Below the pieces are notes generated by a model. It was not told where the DNA came from. It searched no databases and was given only the letters and a program-made list of their open reading frames with translations. Made by a program: the position numbers and the translations under genes. A stretch of 64,000 nucleotides of DNA. Source: Tricholomella constricta. Lineage: Eukaryota > Basidiomycota > Agaricomycetes > Agaricales > Lyophyllaceae. The DNA lies in the NCBI GenBank assembly GCA_013368375.1, contig JAACJP010000010.1, positions 310,001 through 374,000 on the forward strand. The letters run 5' to 3'. Each line of letters begins with the position of its first letter. The first letter of the stretch is position 1. This document shows positions 44,929 through 53,845 of the stretch, piece after piece.

Positions 44929-46503
44929 TTACTGGCGAGCACCCTTAACTGCCGCAAGAAAGTCGTGGGCATCGCCCGCTAAGCCTTTCTCAACGCTCGT
45001 CTCGACGGCCCAGGGCGCTACAACCTCAAAGGCTTCGCGAATGTTTTGCGTCGTCAATCCACCGCTTAGGATTATCGGTACCGGCCATTTTGCAGCCTCT
45101 CCTGCCTGAATTACTTCCGCAGCTTTCTTCAAATCCACTGCGTTTCCCCCATTGACGCCCAGGTCCACGAGCGCGAACGAGTGCAGCCCTGGTCGAGAGA
45201 CTTCGGCAGTGTTGCCGATCTTGAACCTGCGTATCACAGGGACAGGAATATGCGGGATCCACCCGTCGGGCACGCTTTCGTCGACCTGCACCAGATCGAG
45301 CTGTGCGACAGCAATCGTGCGGAGGATGTCTGGTAGTGTGGGGCTACGGAACGTCCCTACAAGGAGCGGTCGGACGCCTGTGAGCTGCAAATTGCGCTTC
45401 TGTGCCGTGAGCCAAGGCGAAGGGCTGAGGGGAGGTGTTGTGGCTGGGCTCAGTGAGGGAGAGCGCTGGGCACGGATTTCTTTGGATAACGCTGCTGCTT
45501 CCTCGAGCGTAATGTTGCTTTCGCTGTTGGAGTCGAAGGTGAGTGAAATGAGATCAGCACCCGCCTCTGCGAGTAATTTTGCCTGTTTCGCATCCTTCAT
45601 ACCAGAAACCATCACCCATGTCCTCTGCTTCTTTTCGGGCTCGGGCTCTGGCCACTGCAACAGGTTACGAATGAACGCACTCGTATCGGTCGCACGCATC
45701 AATGCCTCGCCGATGAGCACCGCACGCACGCCCTGCTCCTTGTACACCTGAACATCTTTCGGGCTAGAGATCCCACTCAGCGCACACAGAATGACGTCTC
45801 GCTCCTTCACCATGTCGACCAGCCGGCTGGTCGTGCCCATGTCGACCTGGAAGTCATGCAGGTTCCGATTGTTCACGCCGATCACCTTCGCGCCGAGTGC
45901 CAACGCCAGCTCCATCTCTCGTGCGTTGTTCACCTCCACGAGGGGCTCCATGCCGAGACTCAGCGAGTACGCGTACAGGGCCGTGAGGCGCTCCGGGGGG
46001 AGCATGGCGACGATGAGGAGGACAGTATCCGCGCCGTGGAGGCGGGCTTCGGCGATCTGGTACTCGTCGAGGATGAACTCTTTGCGGAGGATGGCGGGGC
46101 GGTCGGGGAGGGCGTCGACGGCCTGGCGGGCGAGGCGCATGTCGAGGAGGGAACCTTTGAACCAGGTGGGCTCGGTGAGGACGGAGATAACGGAGGCGCC
46201 GGACAGGGCGTAGGTGAGGGCTTGGGCGGCGGCGTTGGTGGACATGGCGATGGGGCCTTTGGAGGGGCTTGCGCGTTTTATTTCGGCCATGAGGGAGGGG
46301 GAGGGACTTGCAGAGTTGCTGGAGGGGTTGCGCTTGAGACGAGAGACGAGGGGGATTAGGGGTGGTGCGAGGTGCATTGCGAGAAGGGCGGCGATGTCGT
46401 CTGGTGTGGTCCCTGCGGTTGATTTGGCGGCTTCGACATCTTTGGCGCGCTGGGCGTAGATTGTCTCGAGGATGGTCGGTTGTTTCTTGGTAGTGTCAGT
46501 CAT
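44929..46503 (-). CDS. Indole-3-glycerol-phosphate synthase/PRAI-like protein, copy B (full length)
   Basis: A single exon of 524 codons from MTDTTKKQPTILE to VKGARQ. The IGPS domain keeps all active-site blocks listed for copy A. The PRAI-like domain again has MVSGMKD in place of K-[VI]-C-G, NSESN in place of SKR, and no amidotransferase domain precedes IGPS. By eye the two proteins differ at about 20 of 505 aligned residues; 14 of these are in the last 61 residues of copy A. Copy B keeps the 19-residue C-terminus that copy A has lost. It catalyses, by inference, ring closure of CdRP to indole-3-glycerol phosphate. It is divergent from seven-helix gene 2, 784 bp away. Absence of introns is unusual in this window. 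Confidence 0.88.
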   Translation of the reverse strand: MTDTTKKQPTILETIYAQRAKDVEAAKSTAGTTPDDIAALLAMHLAPPLIPLVSRLKRNPSSNSASPSPSLMAEIKRASPSKGPIAMSTNAAAQALTYALSGASVISVLTEPTWFKGSLLDMRLARQAVDALPDRPAILRKEFILDEYQIAEARLHGADTVLLIVAMLPPERLTALYAYSLSLGMEPLVEVNNAREMELALALGAKVIGVNNRNLHDFQVDMGTTSRLVDMVKERDVILCALSGISSPKDVQVYKEQGVRAVLIGEALMRATDTSAFIRNLLQWPEPEPEKKQRTWVMVSGMKDAKQAKLLAEAGADLISLTFDSNSESNITLEEAAALSKEIRAQRSPSLSPATTPPLSPSPWLTAQKRNLQLTGVRPLLVGTFRSPTLPDILRTIAVAQLDLVQVDESVPDGWIPHIPVPVIRRFKIGNTAEVSRPGLHSFALVDLGVNGGNAVDLKKAAEVIQAGEAAKWPVPIILSGGLTTQNIREAFEVVAPWAVETSVEKGLAGDAHDFLAAVKGARQ

Positions 46504-47287
46504 TATTGGCCTGAGGGAAGTCGTAAAGTCCTTGCTTTGTATGAATAGCTGCTGATTCCCACTAGAAGGTCACCAGCCGTTATATTTCTCCACGGAACTA
46601 CTGTAACCCGTGGATGTCTTCTCTTTGCTTCAGCCTCAAGTCGACGAGACAGAGTCATCATCAAATCTTATCAAGATGCCGTTCCCTGCCGACATTGGTT
46701 GCGCGCTCTACCAGATGTATACAAAAAGTCGCACGTATCACCATTGCCTCTCGCTTGATTGCCGCTTCCGTCGTGGCCATTCGGAAAGTAGTGTCAGTGC
46801 CAAGTTGCCGGTGGGCATTCGCGTCACTCACGCGTGTCAGTGTGATTCCGATCTTCCTCGATTCCGCGCCAATTCTGTCAAGTTCTTCCCGAGAGTCTTG
46901 AATAAAAAATCTACGACGTAACTTTGCTTTTTTCTCTATGCTTCCTTCCCAATATCATGCAGATCAACACTTTCATCACAAGTACAAACGCTAGTTGAGT
47001 CCCTCGATCATCGCGGAGAATTTCAAGGCATTTGGTAACTCGCCATAGCCCACCCAGCGGCAATGTCCATCACTATTTTCGTCTTTGACTACCTGGGTGC
47101 GACGGCCTCTGCATGACCCTCACGCTCCTAGATTAGCCAGGGCTCCTTGTGGTGTTTTTTCGCACCGCAGCCTGTATTGATGTACTAGCCCTTGTTTCAT
47201 TGATACGTCGACAATTTTGGACCAGACATCCTTGCACTCGGCCAGGGGTCTCTTTATAAGGTCCGAGTATTGGCTTATCTGCCTGCC
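46504..47287. other. Divergent intergenic region of unit B, 784 bp
   Basis: Shared promoter region of trp-like copy B and seven-helix gene 2. It matches unit A (34045-34276 and 42050-42630) without the copia element and its flanks, and so shows the unit before insertion. A TATA-like box is at 47255-47259. Confidence 0.6.
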
Positions 47288-48732
47288 ATGGCATTCACCA
47301 AAGAAGAGGTAGGGTCTACCGAATCCAGTCGCAGAGTGGTGATTCGCCTAACATGCTGCTGTTTAGTCGAAGCTCGCTGCAATCTTCGTGCAAACGTTGC
47401 TCTATGGTGACTGCAAAGCTCTTCTTTGCAAGTCTCATAGCTGACTGTGTTCTTATCCAGGGGCTTATACCGTAGTTTTTGGGATGACATATTATGTCCT
47501 CGTCCATAAACGTCCCCCCGGCCAGCGCGTCAAGAAGACAATGCTGAGCATAGCTATCTTGACGTTCGTGTTGGCGACCATGGTAGGGGCGCTTCCTCGT
47601 CCGCTCAGTTGTCGTCTCAATTTAACCTACTAACCACAGCAAGTTGGCGTCAATTACGCTCGCATTATTAAAGCTTTTGTAATCTTCAAGGACGAGCCAG
47701 GAGGGCCGGGGGCCTTTTTTGACCACCTGGCCGAGTTCACGCAATTATTTGGCAGCACGATCTATATCGCCCAGACCATAGTTGGCGACAGCGTAGTGGT
47801 TCGTGATTCAAGGAAGGTGCTACATATAAAGGAATATGCTAATTGTCTGTATGCAGGTTCTTCGATGCTACCTCGTCTTCGGGAGAAAGTTCTCAATTGT
47901 CGCCTTTCCCATTGTCCTCCTTTTCGGCAGCACTTGTACGTTTTGGCTGCTTGCTATCCTTCTCTCATTTTACCGTTCCCTTTTCGCAACCAGTGACCGG
48001 CGGTGGAATTTTATACTCATTCGCCAAAGTAATACCCGAGGCAAATGTCTTCGTCCTGCAGCTCTCTCAATGGTTCCTCGCATTCTTGTCCATGACGCTC
48101 GCAACCAACATCATATGTACTAGTGAGTTATCACTTTCACGTTACAGGATCTCTCCGACTAAACAGATTCTAGGCTTAGTGGCATATCGAATCTGGGCCA
48201 TAAACCGCAAGGCGATATCATTTTCAGAAGATAGCTTACGCCCGATCATGTTACTGGTCATCGAATCTGGCGCGATATATTCTGCAACTCTTATAACGTT
48301 GCTCATCTTATATGAGGCGAAGTCATGGTTCCAATATGTCCTTATCGATGCCGTAGGTGACCTCTGATCCCTCTATCTGGCCTTAACCTGACAGGATAAT
48401 CCTTAGGTCTCCCCAATTGTCGTAAGCAACACAAAAAGCAGTGTGGCGCACTCACCCATCTGACTAATTGATTTCAGGGCCTGGTCTTCTCCATGATCAT
48501 CGTACGCATTGGGCTTGGGCTCACTAATGTCAACGGTCAATCGGAGGCTTTTAGCCAGACTTCGACATTCAGAGCGTCTGCGTTCGGGAGGACGAAGGAG
48601 ACACAGGGGAGAGTCGATCGGGTGGAGTTGCGCTCGTTCTCTGAAGCGCCTACCTCAGCCATGGAGGAGAGCCAGTCTAATGCGTTGGCGGTGAAGATTG
48701 ATGTTGAACGGGACCCTTCGAACTCTGTGTAA
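47288..48732 (+). CDS. Seven-helix fungal membrane protein, copy 2
   Basis: Same exon plan as copy 1 (exon 1 47288-47308, exon 2 47367-47406, exon 3 47461-47582, and so on, ending at 48732), including the 15-nt exon VSPIV. Blocks LYGAYTVVFGMT, RIIKAFVIFKDEPGGPGAFF, LRCYLVFGRKFSIVAFPIVLL, GGGILYSFAKVIPEANVFV, LVAYRIWAINR, ESGAIYSATLITLL and GLVFSMIIVRIGLG are intact. The tail (QSEAFSQTSTFRASAFGRTKE) is close to copy 1 with a two-residue insertion. No stop or frameshift was seen. Gene and flanks are part of tandem unit B. Confidence 0.85.
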
Positions 48733-49244
48733 TGTAATTGGATAATTGGATTTTGATACGTGGAAGACTTTAGTTGATTTGTAAGGACGTTGGTGTTTCT
48801 TAGCGTCGAGTCGGATATTGGTAATGTCGGTAAGCACTATAAAATACAAGATGGAACCAGCTTACACGAAGGCGCGCGGCGCGAAGCCCTAATGCAAGAT
48901 AGAAGTTGTACATATACGATACGTCGATGTGTTGGAAGGAGTGAGTGAGAATCCATGTGATCAGGGGTGGTAGGTAATTGGGTGGGTAGTTTAGTTGATT
49001 TGTAGGTTGTCTTTGTTCCTCTCGGGTTTTCTTACTGGGTTAGCACGAGAGATGCGAGAGCCTATGCGTTGTGCTACTAATGTACCAAATATATTGCGGG
49101 CTGGAGCCTGTGGAAATTGATCTTACAAACAACGTACACTCGGGCCGTTCAGCCCGGGAACTTCTTTCCCCTCACACCCAACTCACGCCCGTTGACGAAT
49201 CACTGTTTCTTTGACTTGAACTTTTGAACCACGGCTCCCTTGCC
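48733..49244. other. Intergenic, 512 bp, with a direct-repeat-flanked insertion
   Basis: TTTAGTTGATTTGTA occurs at 48769-48783 and again at 48990-49004. The equivalent place after gene 1 has one such site only, so about 220 bp were gained here. The end holds the reductase promoter with the conserved palindrome. Confidence 0.5.
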
Positions 49245-50593
49245 ATGGTTTCAACTCCTCATTTCAAATTGAATACTGGTCATGCGATTCCGGCTGTAGG
49301 CATCGGGTTGGCGCGATGGTTCTTACTATGCTTTACGCGCCTAATCAATATGTGATAGGTGTTGGATGGGTCGCGTTGGGGAAGGCGAGCATGTTGTTCG
49401 AATGGTAAAGCATGCGCTGGACCTTGGATACAGGCATCTGGACACGGTGTGTATTGAAGCGCGGCAGGGAAATGCTTCTTATAACCTTGATTCAACCAGG
49501 CATCTAACTATGGTGGGCTGCGTCGTTGACCCGTCATCAGCACCGTTGAAAAGCAGCTCAACATTGGTCCTCTTCTATTTCAGGAGACGAAGAATCAGTC
49601 GGAAAGGCGATTCAGGAATCCAACGTGCCGCGTCAGGACATATTCATCACCACAAAGCTCGCGTATGTGTCGCCACGAATCAAATGTCGCTCCGGTTGTG
49701 ATCTTGATGACTTTAACCATTAGAGGCGAGGATCATGGAAGGGTCTCCGTTGCTCTTGACCAGAGCCTGAAGAAACTCGGTGTCGAATACGTGGATCTGT
49801 TCTTGATGCACTGGCCGCAAGCTCTGTTGGATTCCGGTTGATCCTTGTTCCCATCTTCAACGGCCATCACGTTAATAACTCTGTCAGGCGAAGCACTGCA
49901 ACCGAATGAGAGTCCAACATTTGTGGAAACTTGGCAAGAGATGGAGAAGCTCCTGGACTCAGGTATGTAAACCAATTATCTTGAATCCTGTGTTTGTGGG
50001 CCGAGTAACGTTTTTGAATCGTAGGGAAGGCTCGTAGTATCGGGGTCTCCAACTTCAGCATCAAAACATTGACAACGCTGCTTCAGCATGCTCGGATCGT
50101 TCCTGCTGTGAACCAGGTCGAGGCCCATCCTTGCCTTCCGCAACACTCCCTGTTGGCCTTCTGTAGTGCGCATGGAATTCTCCTCACTGCATACGCCCCT
50201 GTGGGCAAGCACACGTATGCTGCAGACGAGGATATCGTCCGCATTGCGAAGTCCAACAACGTGACTGAAGCACAGGTCCTTCTCAGCTGGGGCGTCCAGC
50301 GCGGAACAGTTGTCATTCCAAAGAGTGAGAACGTTGACCGCCTCAAAAAGAACATCTCGGTCTGTTGCTCCAATTCAATCAACAATAACCGCAGCAACTG
50401 ACTAGCGTTTGATTAGTTGATTGAGCTCACTTCGGAAGATATGCACACTTTAAATAAGTTTCATGAGAAGCCTAATATGCACCGCAGCGTGTGTGGGTTC
50501 CATTCTCCTGAGCTTGGTGGTTCTTGTTTTGGATGGAACTATGAACAGCTGGGATGGGATATGACCCAGGGCGGTATCATGAAACGCACATAG
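49245..50593 (+). CDS. Aldo-keto reductase
   Basis: Exons 49245-49306, 49359-49446, 49500-49512, 49584-49662, 49724-49836, 49888-49962, 50025-50359 and 50417-50593 sum to 942 nt (313 aa). Blocks are FKLNTGHAIPAVGIG, GEGEHVVRMVKHALDLGYRHLDT, ASNYG (the catalytic Tyr, in a 13-nt exon), DEESVGKAIQESNVPRQDIFITTKLA, LKKLGVEYVDLFLMHWPQ (catalytic His), KARSIGVSNFS, NQVEAHPCLPQ, LLTAYAPVG and VVIPKSENVDRLKKNI (NADPH site). The C-terminus KPNMHRSVCGFH and FGWNYEQLGWDM matches fungal Gcy1/Ypr1-type enzymes. It reduces aldehydes or ketones with NADPH in the cytosol; the substrate is unknown. Its first exon and promoter also occur as a stub at 44799-44928. Confidence 0.88.
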
Positions 50594-51761
50594 TCCATGG
50601 AGCGCCGTGGAGAAATTTTTTCCTATATTGGATCACATCCTTAGTCGGCTTGTCTTGGGCCTCTGTGACACCGCTTGATTGGGAACTGCATGTTGTGAGT
50701 CGCCCATGGGAGATTTTACCCAGCCTGGTCTGGCTCAAGGGGCATTAGGGTGCTCCTCAGTTGTCATTCTCTCCAGCCATCGCGTTGATAGCGAACCACT
50801 GCAGTGTCCAAGGAACAGGCTTCAAGTCGAAGAACGTTCAGTCACAACTGGAGAAAACACGCGTGAGTATTTTTGGTGCTGGGTTTGCCTAATATAGTGG
50901 CTGATCATCCACGGCTTTGTCCAGCAGCGCTCCAAAGGTGATTAAGTATGTTTGCCCACGCCCTATTCTGGGAACCAATTATAAGTGAACATTGTGAAAG
51001 TTGACCCGGGTACGTGAGTAAGCTACATCCAGATCTAGTGCCTTGAGTTCCTCAACCAGGTTTTCATTTTCGTTATTGCACCCATGCAGGCATATTTCAG
51101 CGCGTGTTAGAAGGACCAAGTGATGTTGTTTCGTCGAGTAATATGCCGTCAGCAAAACAGCCTGCGTAAGGCCTGGAAATATCAGTGGCAACCCACCCGA
51201 ACACATCTGTTCTATCCGAACTGCAACCAGTCACGCGTCCGTTTTTGGAAAATATCTCTCGCACGACGGATTTAATGAAGGATCATATGAGCGTCAGGCT
51301 TAAAGTAGTCACGCCCACACCTTTGGGACACCCCGGTGCCTTTTGTCTCCTTCAACGGTGCGCAGGCAGGTTGCCTTCCTGGCCAATTCCATTCACACGG
51401 AAATGCAGAAGGCAAAGATCATGTTTTACGTTCGAGGGTGGTTCTGCCCACACTAGGGTCCGTGTCTTTGGATTACTGCTTCGCCATATCTATCATGTCG
51501 ACGCAGAAATAAACGGACGTGGTGAGCTTCCTTCCTTGAACTTGGATACGCTCCACGCGCTGCCAGCTGAGACGGTTTTGATCTCGCATGTCAGTTTCGC
51601 ATCTAGACGGAAAACTACGGTTTACACCACTTGGTACGTTGATGAATCATGAATTTGTTGGAATCAGTCCTGTTGTTTTCCTGACCTTGTCGTCGAATGA
51701 CTTATAAGACTTGACGTGTGGCTCTTGAATTCCTGTCTCATTTGCGGTTTTATCATAAACC
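50594..51761. other. Intergenic, 1.17 kb
   Basis: A 155-codon open frame at 51185-51652 (+) and smaller ones lack recognisable motifs. The last part is the promoter of seven-helix gene 3. Confidence 0.45.
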
Positions 51762-53246
51762 ATGGCCATTACGGCAGAAGAGGTACGTTGTCGAACAATT
51801 TTTGGGAGCTTGAGGCGCTTCATACAGTACTTTTGTCCAGTCCAAACTTATTTCGATTTTTGTCCAAACATTGCTTTATGGTAAGTATAACTCGCCTTCA
51901 CGGATCATAGCTCACTGGACACTTTTTGTAGGCGCCTATACGAGCATATTCGCCATAACTTGCTGGGTCCTCATCAGACGACGACCCCGCGAACAGCCTA
52001 TAAACAAGACTATGCTGGGCATCGCCATCACGATGTTTGTGTTTGCAACCATGGTACGATGCTATCAATTCGTCAGTGAAGCCCCACCTCTTCTAAGCTA
52101 TGTATATCATAGCACATCGGCGTAAATTATACCCGCATCATCAAGGCTTTCGTAATCTTCAAGGACGAGCCAGGAGGGCCAGGAGCATTTTTCAACCAAC
52201 TGTCCGAGTTCACGCAGCTATTTGGTAGTACGATTTATGTTGCCCAGACCTTAGTCGGCGACAGCGTTGTGGTATGTCACTTACACATACCTCTGCGAAA
52301 ACAAAAGAGGACTGACAAACAACCACCGTAGCTATTGCGATGCTATCTTGTGTGGGGAAAGAGGCTCTCAATCGTTGCTTTTCCCATACTTCTTCTTTTC
52401 GGAAGCACTGGTGCGTGAGATGTCCAATATTCCGTGTTGCTGCGGCTCCTGAGATTTGATGTCCAATTTTGTAAATCTCAGTGACGGGTGGTGGAATATT
52501 GTATTCCTTCGCAAAGGTAGTTCCTGAAGCAGAAATCTTCGTCGTCGAGCTTTCCCAGTGGATCGTCGCATTCTTTTCAATGACGCTTGCAACGAACATC
52601 ATCTGTACCGGTATGTTAGAGTCCTTTGTTGCTTGACGGTGCGCATTATACTGAAGAACGTTCTATCTAGTTCTAGTGGCATATCGAATCTGGATAATCA
52701 ACCGCAGGACGATCTCTTTTTCAGAGCACAGTCTACGCCCCATCATGCTCCTAGTGATCGAATCTGGCGCGATATATTCCGCAACCCTTACTACTTTGCT
52801 CATACTGTACAAGACGCAGTCGTGGTTCCAATATGTCCTTCTGGATGCGGTAGGTCATCTTACCTGAACAGGCTCATCTATCCGTGCTGAGGAACAGTAA
52901 TCCCCACTACCTCCAGGTCTCACCAATCGTCGTAAGCAGCGCAGAAATATCATGTGGCGCAAGGTAATATTCTAATCTTGTCTAGGGCCTCGTTTTCTCC
53001 ATGGTCATTGTGCGAATTGGCCTTGGCATCACGACTGCCAATGGCCACACAGAGGACTTTGGTCAAGTTTCAACACTGCAAGCATCTAAGTTCGGCAGCG
53101 CGAGGACCTTCGACACGCGCAATGTTAAATCAGACAGGGTGGAGCTGGCCTCGTTCAATGCAGAACCGAGAACGTCGGACCTGAGAGTTAGACCCGTCAT
53201 TTCAACCAAGCAGTCCAATGCATCGTCGTCGAATCTCGAGGCCTAG
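51762..53246 (+). CDS. Seven-helix fungal membrane protein, copy 3 (diverged)
   Basis: Same exon plan as copies 1 and 2. MAITAEE, then SKLISIFVQTLLYGAYTSIF, VNYTRIIKAFVIFKDEPGGPG, GDSVVLLRCYLVWGKRLSIVAFPILL, GGGILYSFAKVVPEAEIFV, LVAYRIWIINRR, LLVIESGAIYSATLTTLL and GLVFSMVIVRIGLGI. The 15-nt exon VSPIV is retained. The first helix loop and the C-terminal tail (TEDFGQVSTLQASKF) differ most from the other copies. The frame is intact to the stop at 53244-53246. It is outside the trp/reductase duplication and probably represents an older duplicate of the family. Confidence 0.83.
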
Positions 53247-53845
53247 GTAGGCAATGGGTACCGTATGCATCGAGATGTGCATTCATCGATAGGATCTAGG
53301 TGGAGCGAGTGTCTATGTATCATATACTATCTATTTTGCCACTATAAACGCAGATAGTAGGTCAACGCAGGTATAATACCGGACTGTAGTGCCGCCTACG
53401 AAGCAGGCAAGTTCCGGATCATTCGTATGTATCTAAAGCCGAAAGTGGTCGTAACAATTGCCAACGACAGCTTGCACGATTTCCTGTCAGTCTGCCGGAG
53501 GATGTTGACATGCCGAGTTCATTGTGTATTCTATTATCAGGGTAGGCCGAGTGTAACGGATAGATGAAAAGTGGGGGCCTGCGACGGGTATGTACTGCAG
53601 AATATAAAAGAACGTCTTCAGGAGCGGGTCGGAGAGATTAACGTCAAGGGGAGAAGCGAGGAGGCAGGTCCTGTTTGCTGTCAAACGTGACATGCGATAA
53701 CAATATCAAATACTTAACGAGTCGGAAAAATTGTGGAAAATGCGACGTGTAGCTCTCTTGATTAAAAGGATATAAACATCCACCCACAGAGGAGGAGCGA
53801 GAAAGATGAAAAGCCGTCAATGGAGAAGGACAGCAGCAGCCTCAG
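53247..53845. other. Intergenic, 599 bp
   Basis: 3' flanks of the convergent seven-helix gene 3 and the coiled-coil gene. Nothing else was recognised. Confidence 0.5.

Noticed and set aside
49245..50593. Aldo-keto reductase first judged a pseudogene
   Set aside because: The apparent loss of the catalytic Tyr and the phase clash vanish when the 13-nt exon at 49500-49512 is included; exon lengths then sum to a clean frame.
51185..51652. 155-codon plus-strand open frame before seven-helix gene 3
   Set aside because: No recognisable motif and no match to either duplicated unit; could be real but cannot be supported.
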